Shown in pieces: positions 1 through 8,426 of a stretch of 64,000 nt of DNA (positions within the stretch are counted from its first letter, which is position 1; every line of letters begins with the position of its first letter). The notes beneath the pieces were generated by a model, which did not search any database, had not been told where the DNA came from, and saw only the letters and a program-made list of their open reading frames with translations. This DNA comes from CAYURP01 sp964447175 (GTDB lineage: Bacteria; Zixibacteria; MSB-5A5; SM23-73-2), in contig CAYURP010000001.1 of NCBI GenBank assembly GCA_964447175.1, forward strand, positions 62,001 to 126,000. Direction: 5' to 3'. Position numbers and translations under genes: made by a program.

Positions 1-553
1 TTTCAAATTCGGATTTATCTATTCCCAGAACGACATTTCCAAACATCTGAATGAAGCGGCGGTAGGAATCATAAACAAATCTTTCGTTATTGGTTTTGTT
101 TATCAATCCCTGAATGGATTTTTCATTTAAGCCCAGATTCAGAATGGTATCCATCATTCCGGGCATGGAGAACTTAGCGCCCGATCTCACCGAGACCAGA
201 AGAGGATTTCCGGAATCACCGAACTGGGTTCCCAATATTCTTTCCATTTTTTTAAGGTTAGTTTTAACATCCTTATTCAAATTCTGAGGCAGTCTTAAGT
301 TGTTTTTGTAAAAAAGATTGCAAACCTCAGTGGAGATGGTAAAACCCGGAGGCACAGGGGCACCTATGCGAGTCATATCAGCCAGACCAGCGCCTTTTCC
401 CCCTAAAAGATCCTTCAGCTCTTGACCACCCTCAGATTTGCCATCACCGAAAAAGTAGACCAGCTTCTTCCCTGGGGCAATATTTAATTCTTTAGCTTTT
501 TTTTTCTTTTGGACTGCTTTCTTTTTAGCAGTCTTTTTCCTTATTTTAGGCAT
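1..553 (-). CDS. ppdK: Pyruvate, phosphate dikinase, N-terminal part (cut by window edge)
   Basis: PPDK interconverts pyruvate, ATP and phosphate with phosphoenolpyruvate, AMP and pyrophosphate in the cytoplasm. The 184 visible residues match the family N-terminus: VYFFGDGKSEGG, the GGKGAGLADMT motif, PVPPGFTI, and the nucleotide-binding stretch VSVRSGAKFSMPGMMDTILN. The ATG at 553 is preceded by a GGAGGAGG-type ribosome site at 562-570. Before the usual start (VYFFGDG) there are about 28 extra residues, very rich in lysine (MPKIRKKTAKKKAVQKKKK). The 3' end, including the swivelling histidine and PEP/pyruvate domains, lies outside the window. Family identity is firm; the role of the basic tail is unknown. 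Confidence 0.93.
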   Translation of the reverse strand, partial: MPKIRKKTAKKKAVQKKKKAKELNIAPGKKLVYFFGDGKSEGGQELKDLLGGKGAGLADMTRIGAPVPPGFTISTEVCNLFYKNNLRLPQNLNKDVKTNLKKMERILGTQFGDSGNPLLVSVRSGAKFSMPGMMDTILNLGLNEKSIQGLINKTNNERFVYDSYRRFIQMFGNVVLGIDKSEFE

Positions 554-963
554 ATATTTTTACCTCCTCCTGTTTACCATAAATCCTATATATGTCAATT
601 TTTTTTAAAATCAAGTAAATTTTGAACAAAGCATAATCGTTTTCTTACTGGACAAAGAATAAAAGTAGCCTTCAAGGCCCAAGTCATTAAAAATAGAAAA
701 AGTAAAGGATTACTACATTTTGTGGGGTGGATAAATTTAAAGACAAGATGTTGTAATATAATAATTTATCTTAATAAAATTTTAAAATAATGCTTGACAA
801 AAATCTTTTTTGTTCGGATATTTTAGTTGAGGAAAAGGATGTTCTTTTTATGATGGCTGGGGATTTAAAATCCCCTTAAAAGACAGTATCAATTCCTTGA
901 AGAAAACGGAGGATGTTGGAATATTATAGATTGAGTTTTAGATTTTCACGAGGAGGTGATGTT
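554..963. other. Intergenic region between ppdK and the orphan peptide gene
   Basis: An AT-rich stretch of 410 bases with divergent transcription. The ppdK side holds its ribosome site (562-570) and a TATATA box near 581-586. The plus-strand side holds the promoter at 794-822 and a perfect GGGGATT/AATCCCC hairpin at 859-875 in the leader of the short peptide gene. No longer coding frame is credible here. Confidence 0.6.
794..822 (+). promoter_or_regulatory. Sigma-70-type promoter for the 24-codon peptide gene
   Basis: A perfect TTGACA at 794-799 is followed after 17 bases by GATATT at 817-822 (four of six consensus bases). Transcription would start near 829, giving a leader of about 135 bases before the ATG at 964. 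Confidence 0.6.
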
Positions 964-1038
964 ATGGAACTGAAAGAACTAATCCTGGAGGAGTTGGAGG
1001 AGAAAGTAGCTCCTGTCAGCTTTTCTGCCGGAGGCTAA
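964..1038 (+). CDS. Orphan 24-residue peptide (unrecognised; RiPP-precursor-like)
   Basis: A 24-codon frame starting MELKELIL and ending APVSFSAGG. The support is unusual for so short a frame: the ten bases at 951-960 (AGGAGGTGAT) are a full complement of the canonical 16S rRNA 3' end, seven bases lie between GGAGG and the ATG, a sigma-70 promoter sits upstream and a strong intrinsic terminator follows at 1093. The first 15 residues form an acidic amphipathic helix and the last nine are small and polar, which resembles the leader/core layout of ribosomally made, modified peptides. No modification enzyme or exporter is adjacent. It could instead be a regulatory leader peptide or part of a structured RNA. 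I do not recognise the family. Confidence 0.55.
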   Translation: MELKELILEELEEKVAPVSFSAGG

Positions 1039-1092
1039 TTTAATCCTCGTCTGACTATTTCTTACGGAAATAGTTTCCGACACCTCCTTTGG

Positions 1093-1134
1093 AAGGGTTG
1101 CCCCTTAGCCTGGTGCAACCCTTCTCCTTTTTTT
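1093..1134 (+). terminator. Intrinsic terminator after the peptide gene
   Basis: Perfect 9-bp stem AAGGGTTGC (1093-1101) / GCAACCCTT (1115-1123), 13-base loop, then a run of seven T at 1128-1134. A smaller hairpin (CTATTTC/GAAATAG) lies just before it, around 1055-1073. Confidence 0.85.
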
Positions 1135-1282
1135 ACACAAGCGTCAGTTTGAGTTATCTCATATACTTCAAATAACCTGTAAAGAATTCCTTTGTGTATT
1201 TTAGTCAAAACAGTCCAAAGGTCTTATTCCGTAAAAAAGTTAAGCTTATGGGAAATTTGTTTTTCTGTAACTGCCTGGTAGT

Positions 1283-4200
1283 TTAAGTAGCAACTTGCGC
1301 GGGTTTGCCTTCCAGAATTTGTGTGATTTTTCTTATATCTGATAAAAGTTCTTTCTTTTTTTCATCATCAAGATAACTCTGCTTTAGCTCAGTATCCTTG
1401 ATCTCAAGTGATATCTTTCTCAAAACCATCCCTGCATTTTCCAGCTCTTTGTAGGCTTTCTCAATTTCATAGGAAGCCAGATAAAGTTTTCCCAAAAAGT
1501 GATACGTTTTCCAAACTATTTCCCATCTGTTAAGGTCCAAAGCCTTATCCAGGGCAGTTAAAAAGAGTTTTTCTGCGGATTTTATTTCATTTCTGGTCCA
1601 ATTCAACCTTGCCAGATTAAGATAAAGTTCCGGCTGGTATACCTGGCTCTGGTTCTCGTCGAAAAGTTTTTTCGCCAGCTTCAGGTGATAGCTGGCTTTT
1701 TCTATGTCTTCCAGACCAAGATAAATTTCGCTGAGATCTAAATTCAAAGAGAGTTCCTCCTCCTTAACTTTCAGGTCTTCTGCAATTTTCAATCCCTTAT
1801 TTAATAAGCCCAATGCTTCCTTTTGGGTTGCACTTCTCCCCTGGATCAGTCCTTCCAGCTGGAGAACTAAAATCAATGACCTTTTGTCGTCAATCTCCTG
1901 AATTAGTTTCCTGGCATCACCTAAAATACATTGCGCTTTGGAAGTGCTGTTTAAAAGATAAAAGAGTTTAGCCAGAGATATTAAAACCACAGTTTTTAAT
2001 TCCTTATCATCAATTTGATCTGATACCCTCAGGGATCGGTCAAGATATCTTTTGGCTTTTTGATAAGAGCCCATCTCCAGATTAATTGTACCCATGTCCT
2101 TTTCAATCCATCCCATTCGCTGCTGAAAGTCAATCTCCTTTGATAGTTTCAATCCCTTTCTGGAATATTTTATAGCTTTTTTATAATCGCCCAGCTTAAG
2201 AAAAGACGCTCCAAGATTCTCCAGATTAAAACACATTTCCATTTTATTTTCGATTTTCTCGTTGAGCTTCAAGGCTTCCTGAAATGATCCGATGGCCTGA
2301 TTATATTTGCCTGAAAGAACCATAACTGCACCCACGTTGTTCAGACCCCGGCTAACCTCTTCCTTTTTGTCAAGCTGCCTTTGAATAGATAAGGCTTGAT
2401 TGAAATGTTCTAAAGCTTCATCGTATTTATATTGGATGGAAGAGATGATTCCTATGTTGTTCAAGCTCAAAGCAGCCAACTCTTTATTACCCAATTTACT
2501 GTGCAACTCAAAAGCTATTTGATAGGACTCTTTTGCCTGATCATACTGGGAGTCGATCCAATATAGGTTTCCCAGGTTATTCAGAGTTGATGCGATTCCA
2601 TTGGAATCGTTGATTTTTTTGTATGTTTCCAGTGCCTGATTTAAATGGTTTAATCCACGTTTATAATCATGTTTTAACCTGTAAATCTCTCCCAGTTCCC
2701 TTTGAGCTTTGGCTTCGGCGGGGAGGTCTTTTAGGAGTTTAGCCAAGTTCACGCTCTCCTTATAATCCTTCAAAGCCGAGTTTAAGTCCCCGGTTCCTTT
2801 CCACAGATCACCTCTTCTTTTCAGAACTGTAAGTCTTTTCTCTGAACCTTCTCTTTTGTCCTCGAATTTAAAAGAGGCTTCCAGTGCGCTTTTAAGATAG
2901 TATTCGATCTCGTGGTGAGCGAATTGACGGGAGGCCTTCTCCGCACAGATCATTGAATATTGAAACGCTTTCTCATAATCGTTGGATCTGATAAAATGAT
3001 ATGCAATCTCCTCAGCTTTCTCCTGGGGGTCCCATCCCTTCTTTTTTTCCAGGAATTCTCCCAATTTCCTGTGCAAAAAGACACTTTTCTTCTCAGGTAA
3101 CCTATCGTACAGAAGATGTTTCAAGCTCTGATTGGTGAACTCGTACCACAGGTTTTTATCTTTTTGTTTTTTCCTTTGAATCAGAACCTGATCCCGGAGT
3201 AAAGTGAAAAGTATATCAAAAATCTTGTTTTCTGAGTAACCGGACAGGAATTTTATTATCTCCAGATCGAATCCTTTTCCTGCCAGGGCAGAAACCTGAA
3301 GAAAGCTCTGGATGGAATCATCATATTTTTCCAGGTTCTCCATCCAGATTTTTTCGATATGATCCGGTACCAGAATTGAATTTAATCCCTGGGTAACCAC
3401 TTTCAATTTTTTTCTGTCTATGGAGATTATCCTTTTTTCCAATAGAAATTTCAATACCTCGATAGCAAAGAAGGGGTTTCCGGATGTGGTTTTGTGGATA
3501 TAAGCGATCAGTTCTGGGGGAGGCTCTATCCGGCTCAGCTTTAAGATGAGAAGCTCTTTTAATCCCTTCGGAGTTAAACGAGACAATTTTATGGATTGGA
3601 AATAGTTTTTTCCGGTGTGAATATTTATCAGACTCTTAAGTTGACCCTCAGGATTTAACTCCTCGTCCCTGATACTCCCGCATAGAAGAATTTTACTCTG
3701 GGTTATCAAAGGTGCCAGTTTTTCCAATATCCTCAAACTGCCTGCCGGAGCCCAGTGAAGATCCTCCAGACAAAGACAGAAAGGTACAACCTGGGAGGCT
3801 TTGACCAAAAACAGTGCCATCCTGCTGCTTAAGTTTTCCTCCTCCATAGAAAGGTCTTTGCCTCTGCTGGTTGAATTTATTGATCCTTGAGAGAGAAGAA
3901 GTTTAAGCTCCGGATCGAATTCTTGCAGAAGGTGTGGTGATTTCTCAGAGAGGTAGGGTGTGAGCTTAAAAAGGATTTTCTTGATGGGATGATAGGGAGA
4001 GCTCTCTTTACCGTAACATCTGGAATCAACAAACAAAGTTCCCTGAAGCTGGGCTTGGACCTTAAAATTTCTAACCAGAATAGATTTACCTGTGCCCAGC
4101 TCACCCTGAATCAGCACAATTCTTCCCGGAGAGGACGTAGCCTCTTTTAGATTTTTCAGAAGGGAGGCCAGTTCTTTTTCTCTTCCTACCATTGCGCCAC

Positions 4201-5038
4201 CGGAGAGGTAATTTAGATATATGCTTTCATCCTCAGGTGGTGCTTCTTTGCCCCAGAGGGAGTAGAGGTTTTTTTTCAGCTGAGAGGAGGAAGGGCGATC
4301 CTGGGGCGATTTTTCCAGAAGCTTCAATACCAGATGGTTTAAACTGGGAGGAATTCGGGGATTCAGTTTTATGGGAGCCACAGGTTTCTCCTGCAGGTGG
4401 GCAGAAAGCAGTTTGATAGGATCTTCCTCTAAAAAGGGCAGCCTTCCGGTTATAAGTTCGTAAAGCACAATCCCCAGTGAATAAAAATCCGTTCTCTCGT
4501 CAACCTTTTTATTTTTCAAGACCTCGGGAGCTATGTGGGACAGTGTTCCTTTAAGTTTGGATTTAGTGGAAGCCCCCATTTTTTCGGCTAATCCAAAATC
4601 TAAAAGCTTCACTCCTATGGGGTCCTGGGTGAGTTGGATGTTGTCCGGTTTGAGGTCACAGTGCACTATTCCCCGAGAATGGATATAATCCAGGATCACT
4701 ACTACTTTCAGAATTAGGGGATAAAGTTTTTTTAGATCTTCTTTTATGTCCAGCTGAGAAAGAAGGGGACCATCCAGTAATTCCATGGTAAAATAAGGTT
4801 TTTTGTCTTCTGTATATCCGAAATCAAAAGCCTGGACCAATCCCGGATACTCCAACTGGGTCATGAATTGAAATTCCTTCTGGAATTTTTTCAGATGAGT
4901 CTGGTCCAGAAGAAGCTTTAAAGCCACCTCCTTTTCTTCCCAGCGGTCGTATGCTTTATAAACCTGACCTAAACCGCCCTCTCCCAGCTTTTCCAGAATT
5001 TTGTAGCGGTGGTAAGGAAACTTCGGGATCTTTTCCAT
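1283..5038 (-). CDS. Ser/Thr protein kinase fused to AAA ATPase and TPR domains
   Basis: A 1251-residue cytoplasmic signalling protein. Residues about 11-265 are a eukaryotic-like kinase: glycine loop LGEGGLGQVYKA, ATP lysine K41 in VALK, catalytic loop HCDLKPDN (126-133, HCD instead of the usual HRD), DFG at 147-149 and an APE motif at 170-172. Residues about 283-600 are an AAA_16/STAND-like ATPase with Walker A GELGTGKS (312-319) and a Walker B-like CLCLEDLHW. From about 770 to 1220 it is tandem tetratricopeptide repeats. This is the architecture of large PknK-like kinases, where the ATPase/TPR part senses signals or binds partners. It starts 27 bases after the histidine kinase gene and is probably co-transcribed with it. 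No transmembrane segment is visible. Confidence 0.92.
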   Translation of the reverse strand: MEKIPKFPYHRYKILEKLGEGGLGQVYKAYDRWEEKEVALKLLLDQTHLKKFQKEFQFMTQLEYPGLVQAFDFGYTEDKKPYFTMELLDGPLLSQLDIKEDLKKLYPLILKVVVILDYIHSRGIVHCDLKPDNIQLTQDPIGVKLLDFGLAEKMGASTKSKLKGTLSHIAPEVLKNKKVDERTDFYSLGIVLYELITGRLPFLEEDPIKLLSAHLQEKPVAPIKLNPRIPPSLNHLVLKLLEKSPQDRPSSSQLKKNLYSLWGKEAPPEDESIYLNYLSGGAMVGREKELASLLKNLKEATSSPGRIVLIQGELGTGKSILVRNFKVQAQLQGTLFVDSRCYGKESSPYHPIKKILFKLTPYLSEKSPHLLQEFDPELKLLLSQGSINSTSRGKDLSMEEENLSSRMALFLVKASQVVPFCLCLEDLHWAPAGSLRILEKLAPLITQSKILLCGSIRDEELNPEGQLKSLINIHTGKNYFQSIKLSRLTPKGLKELLILKLSRIEPPPELIAYIHKTTSGNPFFAIEVLKFLLEKRIISIDRKKLKVVTQGLNSILVPDHIEKIWMENLEKYDDSIQSFLQVSALAGKGFDLEIIKFLSGYSENKIFDILFTLLRDQVLIQRKKQKDKNLWYEFTNQSLKHLLYDRLPEKKSVFLHRKLGEFLEKKKGWDPQEKAEEIAYHFIRSNDYEKAFQYSMICAEKASRQFAHHEIEYYLKSALEASFKFEDKREGSEKRLTVLKRRGDLWKGTGDLNSALKDYKESVNLAKLLKDLPAEAKAQRELGEIYRLKHDYKRGLNHLNQALETYKKINDSNGIASTLNNLGNLYWIDSQYDQAKESYQIAFELHSKLGNKELAALSLNNIGIISSIQYKYDEALEHFNQALSIQRQLDKKEEVSRGLNNVGAVMVLSGKYNQAIGSFQEALKLNEKIENKMEMCFNLENLGASFLKLGDYKKAIKYSRKGLKLSKEIDFQQRMGWIEKDMGTINLEMGSYQKAKRYLDRSLRVSDQIDDKELKTVVLISLAKLFYLLNSTSKAQCILGDARKLIQEIDDKRSLILVLQLEGLIQGRSATQKEALGLLNKGLKIAEDLKVKEEELSLNLDLSEIYLGLEDIEKASYHLKLAKKLFDENQSQVYQPELYLNLARLNWTRNEIKSAEKLFLTALDKALDLNRWEIVWKTYHFLGKLYLASYEIEKAYKELENAGMVLRKISLEIKDTELKQSYLDDEKKKELLSDIRKITQILEGKPAQVAT

Positions 5039-5065
5039 TTTAGAGTGTAGAAGGATTAGGTGAAA

Positions 5066-6799
5066 CTAACTTTCATCATTGGTCTGTCCCCCTTCTGTTA
5101 AAGGGAGAACAACGGTGAAAATAGTGCCCTTGCCTTTTTGGCTCTCCACATAAATATTTCCTTTGTGGTTCTCTATGATCTTTTTGCAGGTAACCAGACC
5201 AATGCCATGCCCCTTCTCTTTGGTGGAAAAGTTAGGTTCAAATATCTTGTTTATATTTTCTTCAGGTATGCCAATGCCGTTATCCATGATTTTCAATTCG
5301 GCCTGAGCTTTGTCCCGGAGATAAGTGGTGGTGATGGATATTTCTCCTGTTCCTTTTTTCTTCTTGTAGATGGCATCTGCCGAATTATTAATAAGGTTAA
5401 GCAATACCTGCTGAATCTGCCCCACATCTATGTTCAGACGGGGAAGGAGGCTATCAAATTGGGTAACTATATTAATCTCGGTAAATTGAGATTGAGGTCT
5501 TACAGAGAAAAGCAGGTCCTCAATTAAAGTCCTAAGATCGTATTCCACCTTTTGAGTCTTAATGCTTGAGAAATCAATCAATCCGTCGGTAAACCTCTTC
5601 ATGGTGTTGATGCTCTCCAGGATAGCCTGGGCATTGCCATCCATCTTCTGATAGTTTTTCTTCCTCAGATTAAAAGACAAAAGCTCAGCGTTACTTGAGA
5701 TTATGGTAAGGTAGTTATTCAGCTCATGACCGATGGAGGATGCCATTTCACCCTTTGCCGCAAGCTTCTCGGACAGAATCAGGTGCCTTTCTAAAACTAC
5801 TTTTTCAGTTATGTCTTCCACCACAATTATCAATCCCACAGTTCGGCTATCCATATTCTGAAGAGGGCTTACCTTCAAGGATAAAGCCAGCTCCTCTTTT
5901 TCGAACTTCTGATAGGATTTAGCTTCCTGGAATGGTTTTCCGGTGTATAAGACCTGATAACATATTTTTTTCCATCTATTTTTATCCTCCTCCGGTACCA
6001 AATCCAGGATGGTAAGGTCAGAAAGAGCAAAGGAATCCAGTCCGTTTTTCCAGCCAGCCTTTTTGAAAATTTCCTGAGCAGCTTTATTAACTATAGTGAT
6101 TTTAAGATTATTGTCCACCACCATTATTCCAATGGGTGTTCTATTGATTACGTTCTCAATGTAGACCTTTAAGGCCAGAAGATCCTCATAAAGCTTGGCA
6201 TTTTCAATGGCTATGGCTGCCTGGCCCGCAAATACCTCAAAAAGATGTATGTCCGATTCCAAAAAGATTCCCTTTTTAGTGCTGTTGTCCAGATAAAGAA
6301 TGCCAATTATCTTCTCCTTGCTTTTTAAAGGAACGCACATTATGGATTTGAGGTTTAGTTCCACAATGCTTTTCTGCTTGGAGAACCTTTTATCTTTCTG
6401 GGCATCGCTGGTGTAAATCGACTCTCCTGACTGAGCCACCTTATTGGCTATGGACATGCTGATTTTCAGGTCTTCTTTGGATAAGGAATCCTTGCAGATG
6501 TTGTGTGCGGTTCTGAATTGCAGGTTCCCTTTGGAATCCAAAAGCATAAGAAAGCCCCGCTCCGCTCCCAGAAGCTTTATGGACTTTTTCATCACCATCT
6601 GAAGGATATCATCCAGTATCAGGGTGGAATTGATTACCTTACTGACATCCAGAAGAGCTTCCAGGTCTACGTCCCTTAATTTGGACTCCCTGGTTTTACT
6701 TTTCAGTCGGGGTTTGGCAGTTTGTGCTTTCCGGAGAAGCTGGTCCATCTCCTCCAGCACATCGGGATGATCTGTTTTTTGGCTTGATTTATTAGACAT
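5066..6799 (-). CDS. GAF-PAS sensor histidine kinase
   Basis: Cytoplasmic sensor kinase of about 577 residues. In order: a GAF domain (about 50-205), a PAS domain (about 215-330, starting TPIGIMVVDNN), an HisKA dimerisation helix with the phosphoacceptor motif GHELNNYL, and an HATPase_c domain with INNSADAI, DNGIGIPEENI, FSTKEKGHGIGL and KGKGTIFTVVLPL. The ATG at 6799 has GGAGAGGG just upstream; the longer frame from a TTG at 6823 lacks such a site, so the ATG is chosen. No membrane segment and no linked response regulator are present; the downstream partner gene is the Ser/Thr kinase-AAA-TPR protein, which suggests a combined His/Ser-Thr signalling unit. Confidence 0.9.
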   Translation of the reverse strand: MSNKSSQKTDHPDVLEEMDQLLRKAQTAKPRLKSKTRESKLRDVDLEALLDVSKVINSTLILDDILQMVMKKSIKLLGAERGFLMLLDSKGNLQFRTAHNICKDSLSKEDLKISMSIANKVAQSGESIYTSDAQKDKRFSKQKSIVELNLKSIMCVPLKSKEKIIGILYLDNSTKKGIFLESDIHLFEVFAGQAAIAIENAKLYEDLLALKVYIENVINRTPIGIMVVDNNLKITIVNKAAQEIFKKAGWKNGLDSFALSDLTILDLVPEEDKNRWKKICYQVLYTGKPFQEAKSYQKFEKEELALSLKVSPLQNMDSRTVGLIIVVEDITEKVVLERHLILSEKLAAKGEMASSIGHELNNYLTIISSNAELLSFNLRKKNYQKMDGNAQAILESINTMKRFTDGLIDFSSIKTQKVEYDLRTLIEDLLFSVRPQSQFTEINIVTQFDSLLPRLNIDVGQIQQVLLNLINNSADAIYKKKKGTGEISITTTYLRDKAQAELKIMDNGIGIPEENINKIFEPNFSTKEKGHGIGLVTCKKIIENHKGNIYVESQKGKGTIFTVVLPLTEGGQTNDES

Positions 6800-6899
6800 T
6801 TTCCCTCTCCGTAGATTGGACAAGAACAGAGATTGATCTTTTTCTATATCGGAAAATGCCCCAAATTGCTTAATCCTCTAAATCTCAAGATTTTCAAAA

Positions 6900-7568
6900 T
6901 TAAGTCTTTACCTTAATTGGGCTGAAATAATCCCGGATCAGCTTTCGGTGAGCCTGGAAGGCGATATTAGGAGGGATCTTTTCCTTTCCGAAAAAACTGG
7001 CTTCCTCCGCATCATCCCCGGGCCTTAACTTTCCCCCAATAACTTCCCCCAAATAGACTATCAAAATCGCATTGGTCCGGGGATCGTCTGAGCCGGAATA
7101 TACGTTAAATAGCCTTTTAATCCTTATGTCTAAATTGAGTTCCTCTTTGATCTCCCTTATGGCACATTCCTCGGGTGATTCCTCATATTCCATAAATCCC
7201 GCAGGTAGGCTCCAGTCACCTTTGAAGGGATCATATTTCCTTTTGACTAATAAGATCTTGTCCTCTTCTGTTATTATAACTCCAGCTGCTGGAACGGGAT
7301 TTCGGTAAAATACGAAGCCACAGACAGGACATGTCTTCCTTTTTCTATGATCTACCTTTTTCTCCACCAGCTCCACAGAACAGCGGGGACAGTATCTGTA
7401 GGCTCTCCTGGAGACCTCGATCTCGCATTCCATTTCTTTTTTGGGATCAAATTTCTTTTTTCCTTTTCTTTGGTAGACCTTGTTGCTCCCTTTGATCCTG
7501 GTGACCGGAGAGATTCTCCAGGATTGTCTTTTTTTGGGTATCTGGATTTTTATCTTATTCTTTCCCAT
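6900..7568 (-). CDS. Nudix hydrolase with zinc ribbon
   Basis: A 222-residue hydrolase of nucleoside-diphosphate-linked compounds. Residues about 59-84 form a four-cysteine zinc ribbon (CPRC and CPVCGF) like that of NudC-type NADH pyrophosphatases. The Nudix box follows at about 123-145 (GFMEYEESPEECAIREIKEE), matching GX5EX7REUXEEXGU. The N-terminal 45 residues are strongly basic and unlike the family core. The ATG at 7568 has GAGGT eight bases upstream; an internal ATG before MECEIEV is an alternative start. It lies 77 bases downstream of the plausible start of the histidine kinase operon region but in the same orientation, so it may be separate. The substrate cannot be told from sequence. 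Confidence 0.88.
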   Translation of the reverse strand: MGKNKIKIQIPKKRQSWRISPVTRIKGSNKVYQRKGKKKFDPKKEMECEIEVSRRAYRYCPRCSVELVEKKVDHRKRKTCPVCGFVFYRNPVPAAGVIITEEDKILLVKRKYDPFKGDWSLPAGFMEYEESPEECAIREIKEELNLDIRIKRLFNVYSGSDDPRTNAILIVYLGEVIGGKLRPGDDAEEASFFGKEKIPPNIAFQAHRKLIRDYFSPIKVKT

Positions 7569-7873
7569 GTTTAGTACCTCATTATCAAAAAAATACTAAT
7601 GGAAAGAGGTTTCTATTTGAACTCAGCAGAAATAAGGTATTCTTAAGCCCGATTCTATGCAAATAGACCTTTTTAGTGTTCACGATAATTTTTAGAGGGG
7701 TAAGTCTAATGGATTTGAGCTTTATCCCAAAAAATAAGGTAAAAAACATTTGATTTTGGCAATATAAGTTTATATATATGTACTTGGTATATGTTGATAG
7801 TTGAAATAAAGCCTGGCTTGTGCATCTGAAAAATCTAAAATAATTAAGCCTGAAACTGTGGTACTTGAGGATT
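7569..7873. other. Divergent intergenic region (Nudix / VIT-like gene)
   Basis: About 305 bases of AT-rich sequence between two divergent genes. It holds the ribosome site of the Nudix gene at the left and a plus-strand promoter at 7750-7778. A 116-codon minus-strand frame covering this stretch looks non-coding (low-complexity, no ribosome site, runs into the next gene). Confidence 0.5.
7750..7778 (+). promoter_or_regulatory. Promoter upstream of the VIT/CCC1-like gene
   Basis: TTGATT at 7750-7755 and TATATA at 7773-7778 with a 17-base spacer, about 95 bases upstream of the start codon. Confidence 0.5.
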
Positions 7874-8353
7874 ATGTTTAAACATTCAATAAAGATTGGA
7901 TTTAGTTTTGGCTTAACTTCGGGGATAATCACCACCCTGGGGCTGATGGTGGGGCTGCATTCCGGGACTCACTCCAAGCTGGTGGTTCTGGGTGGGATAT
8001 TAACCATCGCTATAGCAGATGCTTTCTCGGATGCATTGGGCATTCATATGTCCGAGGAATCCGAGAATGTGCATAGCACCAAAGAGATATGGGAATCCAC
8101 TATCTCCACCTTTTTGGCTAAGTTTGTTTTTGCATTGACCTTTATTGTTCCCATTTTGATGTTTAAACTTTCTACTGCAATTGTGGTGAGCATTATCTGG
8201 GGATTATCCATATTAGCTATCGTTAGTTATGGTATGGCTAAGGAACAAGGGGAAAAACCCTGGAAGGTGGTAACAGAACATTTGATTATCGCATTGGCAG
8301 TTATTGTCATCACTCATTATGTCGGACACTGGGTATCATCGAGATTCAGTTAG
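7874..8353 (+). CDS. VIT1/CCC1-family-like membrane protein
   Basis: About 159 residues with four to five predicted membrane helices. The N-terminal half (GFSFGLTSGIITTLGLMVGL, then AIADAFSDALGIHMSEES) matches the VIT1/CCC1 family, whose better-known members move Fe2+ or Mn2+ across membranes. It lacks the long cytoplasmic metal-binding helix bundle of plant VIT1 and is shorter than the typical 230 residues. The ATG at 7874 is chosen over a TTG at 7865. It sits just upstream of a heme-rich cytochrome, so a link to iron supply is possible but is inference only. Confidence 0.7.
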   Translation: MFKHSIKIGFSFGLTSGIITTLGLMVGLHSGTHSKLVVLGGILTIAIADAFSDALGIHMSEESENVHSTKEIWESTISTFLAKFVFALTFIVPILMFKLSTAIVVSIIWGLSILAIVSYGMAKEQGEKPWKVVTEHLIIALAVIVITHYVGHWVSSRFS

Positions 8354-8426
8354 ACATTCTGATAACTGAATAGCATAAGAATACAAAAGCTGTTTTGAAA
8401 ATAGAATAAATCAAGGAGGTGTAGTA

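Noticed and set aside
850..879. Nine-codon frame (MMAGDLKSP) upstream of the 24-residue peptide
   Set aside because: No ribosome site; the sequence is explained by the hairpin at 859-875.
7585..7935. 116-codon minus-strand frame between the Nudix and VIT-like genes
   Set aside because: No ribosome site, AT-driven composition, overlaps the start and promoter of the VIT-like gene.
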